A DNA stretch of 40,921 bases from Tropicibacter sp. R16_0 (GTDB lineage: Bacteria > Pseudomonadota > Alphaproteobacteria > Rhodobacterales > Rhodobacteraceae). The stretch spans positions 1 through 40,921 of the forward strand of contig NZ_JAGHRE010000021.1 in NCBI RefSeq assembly GCF_017743935.1. Reading direction: 5' to 3'. The notes under the pieces were generated by a model that worked only from the letters and a program-made list of their open reading frames with translations, was not told the DNA's origin and did no database searches. The translations under genes were made by a program, and so were the position numbers. Shown here piece by piece: positions 16,334 through 25,854 of this stretch (positions are counted from its first letter, which is position 1; each line of letters opens with the position of its first letter).

Positions 16334-18154
16334 ATGTGTGGAATTGTCGGCGTATTGGGACAGCATCAGGCGGCCCCCATTCTGGTTGAAGGATTGAAGC
16401 GGCTCGAATACCGGGGCTATGACAGCGCCGGGATCGCAACCGTGCATGAAAACCGTCTGGATCGGCGGCGCGCCCTGGGCAAGCTGGTCAACCTGAGCGA
16501 TCTGCTGGTGCATCAGCCGCTGGCAGGCACCGTCGGCATCGGCCACACCCGCTGGGCCACCCATGGGGCGGCAACCACCGAAAACGCTCACCCCCATGCC
16601 CGTGGCCGGGTGGCCGTGGTTCACAATGGCATCATCGAGAACTATCGCGAGCTGCGCGCCTTTTTGGGCGAGCATCAGATGAAGCCCGAGACCGAAACCG
16701 ACACCGAAACCGTGGCGATGCTGTGCGATTGGCACCTGACCCAGGGCTGCGGCCCGATCGAAGCGGCGATGAAAACCATCGCTCAGCTCGAAGGTGCCTA
16801 TGCGCTGTGCATCCTGTTTGACGGCGAAGACGACCTGATCGTTGCCGCGCGCAAGGGCAGCCCGCTGGCTGTCGGCTGGGGCGAAAGCGAGATGTTCGTG
16901 GGCTCTGATGCGCTGGCACTGGCGCCGATGACCGATGAGATCACCTATCTCGAAGAGGGCGACATCGCCGTCATGTCCCGGGCCGGCGCGATCTTTTTCG
17001 ATGCGGCACAGAACACCGTGGAGCGCGAGCGCCGCAAGGTGAATGTGGATGCCTCAGCGGTTGACAAGGGCGGCTATCGCCACTTCATGGCCAAGGAAAT
17101 TGCCGAGCAGTCTTCGGTTCTGGCCGCGGCGGTCAAATTCTACCTGTCGGGCCGCGAAGGGCAGGCGACGCTGGAAAGCGATCTGGACTTCACCAATATC
17201 GACCGGGTGGTGATGGTGGCCTGTGGCACCGCATCCCTGGCCTGTTTCACGGCGAAATACTGGTTCGAACAAATCGCGGGCGTGCCGGTGGAAATCGATA
17301 TCGCGTCCGAATTCCGCTATCGCGAGCCGCCGATCTCGGATCGGACCCTGGCGATTTTTGTCAGCCAGTCGGGAGAGACGGCAGATACGCTGGCGGCGCT
17401 GCGCTATTGCGCGGGCAAGGCGGGCAAGATCGTGTCGGTGGTGAATGTCGCCGAAAGCTCGATCGCGCGCGAAAGCGATGTGGTGCTGCCGATCCTGGCC
17501 GGTCCGGAAATCGGCGTGGCCTCGACCAAGGCGTTCACCTGTCAGCTGGTGGTCCTGGCGGCCATGGCCCTGCAGGCCGCACGTCAGCGTAAAGCGCTGC
17601 CCGCAGAGGCCTTGTCCAAGTTTGAGGACCAGCTGCTTCAGATGCCCGGTCTGATGGCGGATGTCATGACCTGCGAAGGTCAGGTCAAGGCGATCAGCCA
17701 GCAGCTGGCCCGCTTCAAGGATGCGATCTTCCTGGGGCGTGGAGCGATGTACCCGCTGGCCCTTGAGGGCGCGCTGAAGCTGAAGGAGATCAGCTATATC
17801 CACGCCGAGGGCTATGCCAGCGGCGAGCTCAAGCATGGTCCCATCGCGCTGATCGATGACGATATGCCGGTGGTGGTGATCGCCCCGCATGACGATATGT
17901 TCGACAAGACCGTCTCCAACATGCAGGAGGTCATGGCGCGCGGCGGCAAGATCGTGATGCTGTCGGATGCCAAGGGTCTGGCCGAAGCCGGGGGCGAAAC
18001 CTGGCAGCAGATCGAAGTGCCGCAGATCGACGGGCCCTTTGCCCCGATCGCCTATGCGGTGCCGATCCAGTTGCTGGCCTATCACACGGCGGTTGAAAAG
18101 GGCACCGATGTGGACCAGCCGCGCAACCTGGCGAAATCCGTCACCGTCGAGTGA
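16334..18154 (+). CDS. glmS: Glutamine-fructose-6-phosphate aminotransferase (isomerising)
   Basis: A 606-residue enzyme making glucosamine-6-phosphate. MCGIVGVLG exposes the catalytic Cys2 after Met removal. The glutaminase domain spans about 1-220 (HTRWATHG, HNGIIENYRELR). Two SIS domains follow (ACGTASLACFTAKYWFE; SQSGETADTLAAL; GASTKAFTCQ-like ASTKAFTCQ). The C-terminus ends RNLAKSVTVE, the conserved active-site tail. Length is standard. It is the second gene of the glmU-glmS pair and is followed by a strong terminator. No glmS ribozyme-like leader is seen, as expected outside Firmicutes. Confidence 0.97.
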   Translation: MCGIVGVLGQHQAAPILVEGLKRLEYRGYDSAGIATVHENRLDRRRALGKLVNLSDLLVHQPLAGTVGIGHTRWATHGAATTENAHPHARGRVAVVHNGIIENYRELRAFLGEHQMKPETETDTETVAMLCDWHLTQGCGPIEAAMKTIAQLEGAYALCILFDGEDDLIVAARKGSPLAVGWGESEMFVGSDALALAPMTDEITYLEEGDIAVMSRAGAIFFDAAQNTVERERRKVNVDASAVDKGGYRHFMAKEIAEQSSVLAAAVKFYLSGREGQATLESDLDFTNIDRVVMVACGTASLACFTAKYWFEQIAGVPVEIDIASEFRYREPPISDRTLAIFVSQSGETADTLAALRYCAGKAGKIVSVVNVAESSIARESDVVLPILAGPEIGVASTKAFTCQLVVLAAMALQAARQRKALPAEALSKFEDQLLQMPGLMADVMTCEGQVKAISQQLARFKDAIFLGRGAMYPLALEGALKLKEISYIHAEGYASGELKHGPIALIDDDMPVVVIAPHDDMFDKTVSNMQEVMARGGKIVMLSDAKGLAEAGGETWQQIEVPQIDGPFAPIAYAVPIQLLAYHTAVEKGTDVDQPRNLAKSVTVE

Positions 18155-18194
18155 TCGGCATTCTGCCGGATCTTTAGAGAGCAAGATGTTTTGG

Positions 18195-18227
18195 ACCCGC
18201 CTCCCTGTTTGTGGAGGCGGGTTTTTT
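18195..18227 (+). terminator. Rho-independent terminator after glmS
   Basis: A perfect 10-bp stem (18195-18204 with 18213-18222) and 8-base loop, followed by a run of six T. It lies 40 bases after the glmS stop. Confidence 0.9.
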
Positions 18228-18431
18228 CGCGCTTGGCGTGTGTCGGAAATGGCGTGATACCCCCCATTTGCAGCCGCAAAACCCGCGTTTGAGCCACCCG
18301 CGAGATACAGAGATTTTGTGCTTATTTGGGCATAATAGACTCTAAATTGGTGAAACATATGATGCGTACGGCACATCGGCTGCAGATATGCTAACCGATT
18401 GTTGACAGGTGGGGGGTAAACCCGCAGTTTG

Positions 18432-21400
18432 ATGCCCAAAATTAACACACAATTATCAGAGGCCGAGGCGATGCCCGCATTTACCAGCAGTGATTCATTC
18501 CTGAGAAACTCGAACAAGACGTGGAGCTATTCCACGCCGAACAGCGACACGATGCGGTTCGAGGTGCGGGGGGGCGACTATTATGACAACCCGCTGGCCC
18601 CACCGGAGCTGGATGATGAGGCTCAGGGCAAGAACCGAAGCGAGATTTCCTCGCTGAAATATACCCAATACGGGCGGAAATTTACGCTGGATTTCGATTT
18701 TCAGGTTGAATCCGGTGCCCCGAACAATGCCCCCTGGCTGCTTTTGGCGCAGTTCCACCAGACCGAGGACAAGAACCCGGACGGCTCGTCCAAGGATGGC
18801 CCGGCCAGCCCGCCCTTTGCGGTGCAGATGCGGGGCGAGCGCCTGGAGATCACCGGCCGGACCGACCCCAACCCGGTGACCTTGTCGACACCGGAACGGA
18901 TCGCGGTGCCTCCCTATGATACCCCGGCGACCAACACGCTGTATCTGGATTCCAATCCGCTGCCGCGGGACACCTGGATCAACCTGCGCATCGAGATCAT
19001 CTTTGATTACAACGTCGGCGGCAGTGGCATGCTCAAGGTCTGGCGCGACAATGTGCAGATCGTCGATTATTCCGGGCCCATCGGCTATAACGACACGGTT
19101 GCCCCCTACCTGCAGATGGGGGTCTATCGCGGCGCCACGAGCGAAACCTTTGCCGCGCAGTTCCGCGATGTGACCTATACCGGTGCGGGCGATCCGCCAC
19201 CGATCAACGGCACGGCAGGGGACGATGACCTGCAGGCGAACCTGGTCGGTTTCTTCGAGGACGAAGTGCTCAATGGCTATGGCGGCAACGACACCCTGAA
19301 CGGGGGCGTCGGAGCCGACACCATGAATGGCGGCGCGGGCAACGATGAATATTTCGTCGACAACGTGAATGACGTGGTCAACGAGCGCGAAGGCGGCGCG
19401 GATGCGGGCGGTCACGACCAGATCAAGACCTGGGTGACCCGCACCATGGAAGCCGAGATCGAAGATCTGCTGATGCTGGGGGATGGCAATATTTCCGCCA
19501 CCGGCAATGCCAAGGCAAACAAGATCCAAGGCAACAGTGGCAACAACACCATAAGCGGCCTGGGTGGTGACGATGAATTGCTGGCCAATGGGGGCAACGA
19601 CAGCGTCGATGGCGGTGCGGGCAATGACACGGTCCACGGTGATGTCGGCAACGACACGGTTCTGGGCGGCACCGGGAATGACGAAGTCTATGGTGACGCG
19701 GGCAACGACAGCCTGCTGGGCAACGCCGGCAATGACACGCTCTATGGCGGCACCGGACAGAACACCCTGGCCGGTGGGGCCGGTGACGATGTCTATGTGA
19801 TCGAAAACGCCACGGATGTGATCTCCGAAGGGGTGAACGATGGCACCGATACGGTGCGCTCGGCCGTCAGTTTTGACGCTGGCGCCGCCAATTCGATCGA
19901 GATCGTCAATACCATCGATGTGAGCGGCACCCAGGCGATCAACCTGATCGCCACTGACGGCGACAACGAAGTGCGCGGCAACGATGGCGTCAACCGCTTG
20001 CAGGGGCGGGGCGGCGACGACCTGCTGCAGGGTTATGCGGGCAATGACACGCTGATCGGGGACGCGGGCAATGACACGCTGACCGGCGGCGCCGGGGTCG
20101 ACAGCATGGTCGGCGGCGCGGGCAACGACCAGTATGAGGTGGACACCGTCGGGGAAACCGTGGTCGAGGCTGCCGGTGGCGGCAACGACACCGTGCGGGC
20201 GTCGGCGAATTTCGACGCCGGGCTGACCAATGAGATCGAGGTGATCAATGCCACCGACACCAGCCTGACCACGGCGCTGAACCTGTCGGGGTCGAACACC
20301 AACAACGAAATCCGCGGCACCAACGGGGAAAACGTGCTGCTGGGGCGCGGTGGCAACGACCTGCTGCAGGGCTATGCCGGGGATGACACGCTGGATGGCG
20401 GGGACGGCAATGACACCGCCTTTGGTGGTGCGGGCAATGACAGCCTGTCTGGCGGGGCAGGTGCTGACAGCCTGTCCGGTGAGGCCGGCGATGACACGGT
20501 GAATGCGGGATCCGGGGCCAATACCGTCTTTGGCGGAGATGGCAACGATAGCATCACCGCAGGCGACAACAACGACAGCCTGCTGGGCCAGGACGGCCAG
20601 GATACGATCCTGGGCGGTGGCGGTGCCGATACCCTCTTTGGGGGGCTCGGCAACGACAGCATGGATGGGGGCGCAGGCGCCGACAACCTGTCCGGCAACG
20701 AGGGGGATGATACCCTGTTGGGCGGTACCGGCTCGGACACGCTGTTTGGCGGAACGGGGCGGGACTCGCTGGAAGGTGGCGATGACGCCGATGAGCTTTA
20801 TGGCAACGAAGGCGTCGATACGCTGGTTGGCGGCGGTGGCAATGACACCCTGCGCGGGGGCACGGCAGATATTCCCGACAACGGTGGCGAGATGCGCGGC
20901 GGGGCCGGCGACGACATCTATTTTGTCGAGGCCATCAACACCACCATCGTGGAAACCGCGGGCAACGGCACCGATACGGTGCGCACCACGGTGGATGTGC
21001 ACCTGGACGCCAACTCTGACATCGAGGTGCTGCGGGTCGACAATGAGGCCAGCACCAATGCGGTGGATCTGACCGGCTCGGACATCGACAACGAATTGCG
21101 CGGCAATGCCGGTGCCAACACCCTGCGCGGTGGGGCAGGCAATGACACCCTGCGCGGCTTTGGCGGCGATGACGTCTATTACGTGGACAGCAGCACCGAT
21201 GTGGTGATCGAAGCGGCCGGCGGCGGCAACGACAAGATCCTGACCGAGACCTCTTATTCGCTCAGCTCGACCATGGATATTGAAACCGTCGAGGTGACAC
21301 CAAGCGCCTCGCGGGTCGATGTCACCCTGGTGGGCAACCAGTTGAACAACCGTCTGGTCGGCGCAAATGGCGATGACAGCCTGGTCGGCAACGATGGCGA

Positions 21401-24400
21401 TGACACGCTGGTGGCGGGCGAAGGCAACGATACGATCAACGGTGGCGCGGGCAACGACACGCTGGTGCTGGCGGATGTGAAATCAACCGAGGTCACGGCC
21501 ACGGCAGGCCCCACCAGCATGCGCTTGCAGACACTGTTGGGGGAAAAGGTGATCTCGAACACGGTCGAGACCATCCAGTTCGAAGATACGACCCTGACGT
21601 ATACTCAGGCCAGCACCCTGATGACGAACATTCAGCTGCCCACCCAATTGGCAGGCCCCGACAGCCTGACCGGGACGGCAGGCGCGGACACGCTGAACGG
21701 GGGCGGTGGCGAGGATACGCTCAACGGCCTGGGCGGTGACGACAAGCTTTATGGTGGCGATGATTTCGACACGCTTGACGGCGGCGCGGGCAACGACAGT
21801 CTCTATTCCGGGGTTGGCACTGGCAATGGCGCCGAAATGCGCGGCGGTGCGGGCAATGACACCTACTATGTCGATGCCGACGACTCGACCATCACCGAAA
21901 CGGCCGGCAATGGCACGGATGTGGTCCGCACCTCGGTCAGCTTTGCGCTGGCGGGTGATGACGACATCGAAACCCTGCAGGTCCACGATCAGTCCACCAC
22001 CAATGACATCGCCCTGACCGGGTCGGACATCGACAACACGGTGCGCGGCAACGAAGGCGACAACACGCTGGACGGCGGCGCAGGCGCCGACCTGATGGTC
22101 GGCTATGGCGGCGATGACCTGTATTTCGTGCGTCAGGCCGGGGACCAGGTCGTCGAAGGGCAGGGGCAGGGTCGGGATACGATCCGCACCGGGATCGACC
22201 TGCAACTGGGCTCGACCCAGTTCATCGAAGAGCTGCGGGCGCTCGATGAAACCTCGACCACCGGCATGCGCCTGGTGGGCAACAACCTCGACAACGACAT
22301 CTATGGCACCGATGGCAACGACAGCCTGGTGGGCAACGGCGGCAATGACCGGCTGTTCGTCCATGATGGCGATGACACGGTGCTGGGCGGGTCCGGCGTG
22401 GATGAGGTGGTGCTGGACATTGCCTCGACCCAGGCGTCGGGCACCCTGCAGGGGGTGCGGCTGCTGCTGCAGACCCCCAACGGCAGCAAGCTGATCAGCG
22501 AGGATGTCGAGCGGGTCGTCTTTACCGATCAGACCCTGACCTATGCCGAGGCGGCGCAGCTGGTGTCGAACACGGCGATCACCGGCGATCTGACCGGCAA
22601 CAACAGCCTGACCGGCACCGCGGGCGATGACGTGATCTATGCCGGGCGCGGCGACGACACGGTTGACGGCCTGGGCGGCAACGACCTGATCTATGGGGAT
22701 GAGGGCGTGGATGTGCTGCAAGGTGGGGCGGGCAATGACACGCTTTATACCGGGGACGGCGCAGGCGGCACGCTTGAAGGTGGCACGGGGGACGATCTGT
22801 TCTATGTCACCGCCGAAAACACCACCGTGACCGAGGCCGCAAGCGGTGGCACCGACACCATCCGTACAACCGTCAGCGTGGCCCTGGCCGCCGGATCGCA
22901 GGTCGAGAACATTCAGGCCGATAACCTGAGCGGCATCGAGGGGATTTCCCTGACCGGTTCCAACATCGTCAACACCTTGCGCGGCAACGCGGGCAACAAC
23001 ACGCTTGATGGCGGGGCCGGTGCGGACCGGATGTTCGGCTATGGTGGCGATGACGTCTATCACGTGGATAATGCCGGTGACTTCACCTATGAGAGCGCGG
23101 GCGGCGGCACCGATACGGTCCTGACCACGGTGAACCGCACCTTGCGATCGGTCGATGAGATCGAGGTTCTGCGCGCTGCGGATGAAACCTCGACCACGGG
23201 CATGACCCTGATCGGCAATGGCATCGACAACCTGATTGCAGGCACCGATGGCGCAGATTCCCTGCGCGGTGGCGATGGTGACGATACGCTGGTGGCCCAT
23301 GACGGCAATGACACCATCTATGGCGATGCGGGCACCGATGTGCTGCAGATGGATGTGAACTCGACCGAGGTGACCGGACGACTGGGGGGCTCCTTGCTGG
23401 TGCTCTATACCCAGAACGGCGAATTGCGGGTGCACAACAGCACCGAGCAGATCGCCTTCCTGGATCGCACGCTCAGCTTTGCCGAGGCGACCCAGCTGGT
23501 CTCGAACAACCCGGTCCCGTCGGATCCGACCGGACCCAACGTGCTGGACGGCACCCCCGGAAACGATACGATCGACGGACAGGGCGGCAATGACACCATC
23601 AGTGGCCTGGGCGGCAATGACGACCTGCGCGGCAGTGACGGCGTCGACCTGCTGATCGGTGGGGATGGCAACGACATCCTGCGCTCGGGCGCATCGGACG
23701 ATCCGAACAACGGCGGCGAGATGCGCGGCGGGGCGGGCGACGATTCCTATTATGTCGAAGCGGCCAACATGAACATCGTTGAGACGGCGGGGCAGGGGAA
23801 CGATCGGGTCTTTACCAATTTCAGCGTCACGCTGAGCGCCGATGACGAGATCGAGGAGCTGCGCGCCACCGATCTGAATTCGACCAACGTGATCAACCTG
23901 ATCGGGTCCAACACCGACAACCTGATCCGGGGCAACGCTGGCAACAACGTGCTGGACGGCAAAGGTGGCGCCGACAACATGTACGGCTACGCCGGCGATG
24001 ATGTCTATTACGTCGACAATGCCGGTGACCGGATCAATGAGTGGGCGGGCAACGGCTTTGACCTGATCCGCACCTCGGTCAATTTCACGCTCAGCTCGGT
24101 TCATTACATCGAACGTCTCGAAGTGCAGGGCACGGCGGGGCTGACCCTGGTTGGCAACCAGCTGGGGCAGGGCCTCTTTGGCGGCACCGGTGGTGACTGG
24201 CTGGACGGCAAAGGCGGCGATGACACGCTGGTCGGCGGCTTTGGCGATGACACGCTTTATGGTGGCGACGGCACAGACCGGGCCGTGTTCGAAGTGGCCT
24301 CGACCCAGGTGACGGCATCCGCGGGGGCGACCAGCTTCCGGCTGCAATCCTCGGAAGGCAACGATTTCGTCCACAACAGTGTCGAATTCCTGGTCTTTAC

Positions 24401-25625
24401 CGACACCATCCTGAGCTATGCCGATGCTTCTGTTCTCAAGGCAACGGTTGGACCGGCTGTTCCCCCGATTGATGGGACGGATGCGACGGAGACGTTGAAC
24501 GGCACGGCGGCCAGCGAGCGGATCAACGGGTTGGGTGGCTATGACTGGATCATTCCGGGTCGTGGCAACGACACCGTGGACGGTGGGACGGGGCTGGACA
24601 TGGTGTCTTACTCCGACGCGCCCGAGGTGGCCGGGCGGGGGACGAACTTCATGCTCGACCTCGATCTGGGCGCGGGTACGGCCGAGCTGTTTGGCGGCGA
24701 AACCGACCAGCTGATCAGCATCGAACGGGCCACTGGCTCGATCTTTGCCGACGTCATGCGCGGCAGCGATGGCAACGACGAGATGCGCGGTCTGGGCGAT
24801 TACGACTGGTTCATCGCGACCGCCGGCAATGATACGCTGGACGGCGGCAACGGGCAGGACATGATCACCTTCCTCGAGGCAGCCTCCTCGGGCGCTGCGG
24901 TGGTCGAGACGGTGTTTTCCGCCACTGGCGCCCCGCCGAGCGGAGCGGCCGTGGGCGGCGTGACGCTCAACCTGAGCGATCCTACGCAGAGCACCGGCCT
25001 GGCCTCGGGGCTGACGCTGACCTCGGTCGAGCGGGTCACCGGTTCGTCGCATCAGGACGTGTTTTATGGGGATGCGCAGCAGAACGACTTCCGCGGGTTG
25101 GGCGGTTATGACTGGTTTGTCGGCTCAACCGGAGGGCGAGAGCGTTACTTCGGCGGCGATGGCCTGGACACGGTGACCTACTTCCAGTCGACGTCCGGCG
25201 TGTCGGCAAGCTTGCGCAACGGCGCGGGGCTGTTTGGCGGTCAGGAAACGGGGTACGGCTCGGCCGGCGACGCGGTGCGGGATCTGTATTTCGAGATCGA
25301 GAACCTGGTCGGCACCAACTTCGACGACAGCCTGACCGGCAACAACGAGCGCAACCAGCTGTCGGGTCTGGACGGGGACGATTTCCTGTTCGGCTATGGC
25401 GGGATCGACTACCTCAAGGGCGGCGCGGGCAACGACACGCTGAACGGCGGCGCGGGGTCGGATTATGCGATCTTCAATGGCAACCGGGCGGATTACACGA
25501 TCACCCGGAGCTCGGCGACGGATGTGACGGTGACGGGTGCGGATGGCACCGACAGCCTGATCTCGGTCGAGTATTTCCAGTTCGACGACGAGACCGCCAA
25601 CATCTGGCAATTCTCGATCGCCTGA
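18432..25625 (+). CDS. Giant RTX protein with N-terminal polysaccharide lyase-like domain
   Basis: A protein of about 2,397 residues. ATG 18432 is preferred; a second in-frame ATG at 18471 has a better Shine-Dalgarno (AGAGG) and cannot be excluded. Residues 1-255 resemble secreted polysaccharide lyases of the PF14099 jelly-roll type: KNRSEISSLKY, TWINLRIEIIFDYNVGGSG, LKVWRDNVQIVDYSGPIGYND and LQMGVYRG. From about 260 on there are dozens of GGxGxDxhx calcium-binding nonapeptides. These include a fourfold super-repeat of about 313 residues (roughly 753-2007) and then C-terminal YDW modules ending ADYTITRSSATDVTVTGADG and EYFQFDDETANIW, a presumed type I secretion signal. There is no N-terminal signal peptide. 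The likely exporter is at 33136-36182. Secretion and cleavage of an acidic polysaccharide are inference. Confidence 0.88.
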   Translation: MPKINTQLSEAEAMPAFTSSDSFLRNSNKTWSYSTPNSDTMRFEVRGGDYYDNPLAPPELDDEAQGKNRSEISSLKYTQYGRKFTLDFDFQVESGAPNNAPWLLLAQFHQTEDKNPDGSSKDGPASPPFAVQMRGERLEITGRTDPNPVTLSTPERIAVPPYDTPATNTLYLDSNPLPRDTWINLRIEIIFDYNVGGSGMLKVWRDNVQIVDYSGPIGYNDTVAPYLQMGVYRGATSETFAAQFRDVTYTGAGDPPPINGTAGDDDLQANLVGFFEDEVLNGYGGNDTLNGGVGADTMNGGAGNDEYFVDNVNDVVNEREGGADAGGHDQIKTWVTRTMEAEIEDLLMLGDGNISATGNAKANKIQGNSGNNTISGLGGDDELLANGGNDSVDGGAGNDTVHGDVGNDTVLGGTGNDEVYGDAGNDSLLGNAGNDTLYGGTGQNTLAGGAGDDVYVIENATDVISEGVNDGTDTVRSAVSFDAGAANSIEIVNTIDVSGTQAINLIATDGDNEVRGNDGVNRLQGRGGDDLLQGYAGNDTLIGDAGNDTLTGGAGVDSMVGGAGNDQYEVDTVGETVVEAAGGGNDTVRASANFDAGLTNEIEVINATDTSLTTALNLSGSNTNNEIRGTNGENVLLGRGGNDLLQGYAGDDTLDGGDGNDTAFGGAGNDSLSGGAGADSLSGEAGDDTVNAGSGANTVFGGDGNDSITAGDNNDSLLGQDGQDTILGGGGADTLFGGLGNDSMDGGAGADNLSGNEGDDTLLGGTGSDTLFGGTGRDSLEGGDDADELYGNEGVDTLVGGGGNDTLRGGTADIPDNGGEMRGGAGDDIYFVEAINTTIVETAGNGTDTVRTTVDVHLDANSDIEVLRVDNEASTNAVDLTGSDIDNELRGNAGANTLRGGAGNDTLRGFGGDDVYYVDSSTDVVIEAAGGGNDKILTETSYSLSSTMDIETVEVTPSASRVDVTLVGNQLNNRLVGANGDDSLVGNDGDDTLVAGEGNDTINGGAGNDTLVLADVKSTEVTATAGPTSMRLQTLLGEKVISNTVETIQFEDTTLTYTQASTLMTNIQLPTQLAGPDSLTGTAGADTLNGGGGEDTLNGLGGDDKLYGGDDFDTLDGGAGNDSLYSGVGTGNGAEMRGGAGNDTYYVDADDSTITETAGNGTDVVRTSVSFALAGDDDIETLQVHDQSTTNDIALTGSDIDNTVRGNEGDNTLDGGAGADLMVGYGGDDLYFVRQAGDQVVEGQGQGRDTIRTGIDLQLGSTQFIEELRALDETSTTGMRLVGNNLDNDIYGTDGNDSLVGNGGNDRLFVHDGDDTVLGGSGVDEVVLDIASTQASGTLQGVRLLLQTPNGSKLISEDVERVVFTDQTLTYAEAAQLVSNTAITGDLTGNNSLTGTAGDDVIYAGRGDDTVDGLGGNDLIYGDEGVDVLQGGAGNDTLYTGDGAGGTLEGGTGDDLFYVTAENTTVTEAASGGTDTIRTTVSVALAAGSQVENIQADNLSGIEGISLTGSNIVNTLRGNAGNNTLDGGAGADRMFGYGGDDVYHVDNAGDFTYESAGGGTDTVLTTVNRTLRSVDEIEVLRAADETSTTGMTLIGNGIDNLIAGTDGADSLRGGDGDDTLVAHDGNDTIYGDAGTDVLQMDVNSTEVTGRLGGSLLVLYTQNGELRVHNSTEQIAFLDRTLSFAEATQLVSNNPVPSDPTGPNVLDGTPGNDTIDGQGGNDTISGLGGNDDLRGSDGVDLLIGGDGNDILRSGASDDPNNGGEMRGGAGDDSYYVEAANMNIVETAGQGNDRVFTNFSVTLSADDEIEELRATDLNSTNVINLIGSNTDNLIRGNAGNNVLDGKGGADNMYGYAGDDVYYVDNAGDRINEWAGNGFDLIRTSVNFTLSSVHYIERLEVQGTAGLTLVGNQLGQGLFGGTGGDWLDGKGGDDTLVGGFGDDTLYGGDGTDRAVFEVASTQVTASAGATSFRLQSSEGNDFVHNSVEFLVFTDTILSYADASVLKATVGPAVPPIDGTDATETLNGTAASERINGLGGYDWIIPGRGNDTVDGGTGLDMVSYSDAPEVAGRGTNFMLDLDLGAGTAELFGGETDQLISIERATGSIFADVMRGSDGNDEMRGLGDYDWFIATAGNDTLDGGNGQDMITFLEAASSGAAVVETVFSATGAPPSGAAVGGVTLNLSDPTQSTGLASGLTLTSVERVTGSSHQDVFYGDAQQNDFRGLGGYDWFVGSTGGRERYFGGDGLDTVTYFQSTSGVSASLRNGAGLFGGQETGYGSAGDAVRDLYFEIENLVGTNFDDSLTGNNERNQLSGLDGDDFLFGYGGIDYLKGGAGNDTLNGGAGSDYAIFNGNRADYTITRSSATDVTVTGADGTDSLISVEYFQFDDETANIWQFSIA
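20690..24452 (+). repeat. Four tandem ~940-bp coding super-repeats
   Basis: Each unit encodes about 313 residues. It runs from an SLTGTAGDD-like start through a GGEMRGGAGDDxYYV block, a second GGDDxYYVDxAGD block and a DGDDTLV segment, to an end such as TLTYAEAAQLVSN. Unit ends lie near 21635, 22577, 23513 and 24452, spacing 942, 936 and 939 bases. Copies are divergent in sequence. The start of the first unit is approximate. Confidence 0.8.
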
Positions 25626-25690
25626 GGCGGCAATCGCGCCAACCAAAAAACAAAACCCCCGGCCTGCGTCAAACGGGCCGGGGGTTTGTG
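24597..25690 (+). repeat. 1.1-kb near-identical segment, copy 1
   Basis: This 3' end of the giant RTX gene plus its terminator recurs at 32020-33113 with exactly 7,423 bases offset. The encoded last 340 or so residues differ at only about five positions, and many third codon positions agree. Upstream of 24597 the two genes diverge quickly. Confidence 0.93.
25653..25690 (+). terminator. Terminator after the giant RTX gene
   Basis: A perfect 12-bp stem (25653-25664 with 25676-25687) with an 11-base loop; the 3' arm ends in TTT followed by GTG. It is nearly the same sequence as the terminator at 33076-33113. Confidence 0.85.
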
Positions 25691-25711
25691 GTTGTATGGA
25701 GAGGAATAGCT

Positions 25712-25728
25712 GATATCAATTTGATATC
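25712..25728. promoter_or_regulatory. GATATC dyad, possible operator
   Basis: GATATC-AATTT-GATATC, an almost perfect 17-base dyad, about 130 bases upstream of the next RTX gene (ATG 25855). Two further small hairpins follow (25730-25749 and 25800-25820). Function is unknown. Confidence 0.25.
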
Positions 25729-25854
25729 TGGCGTGTCTTTCGAGACGCCGAATGATTGTACTCTGATGGGGGAAATAAGTGTCTTCCCGTCAAAAAGGAC
25801 CGCCCCTCATTTTAAGGCGGCATTTGAATTGTTTTAAACATAGCGGAGCAAAAT

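Noticed and set aside
18315-18431. Promoter of the giant RTX gene (TTGTGC near 18316; TTGACA at 18402)
   Set aside because: Neither -35-like hexamer has a convincing -10 partner at acceptable spacing, so no promoter was called.
21483-25052. Very long antisense open frame (about 1,189 codons) opposite the giant RTX gene; similar ones at 18495-21002, 28594-29931 and 37077-38723
   Set aside because: The Gly/Asp/Asn-rich repeats use GGC, GAC and AAC codons, whose complements rarely give stops. The translations are low-complexity and show no domain, start context or conserved motif.
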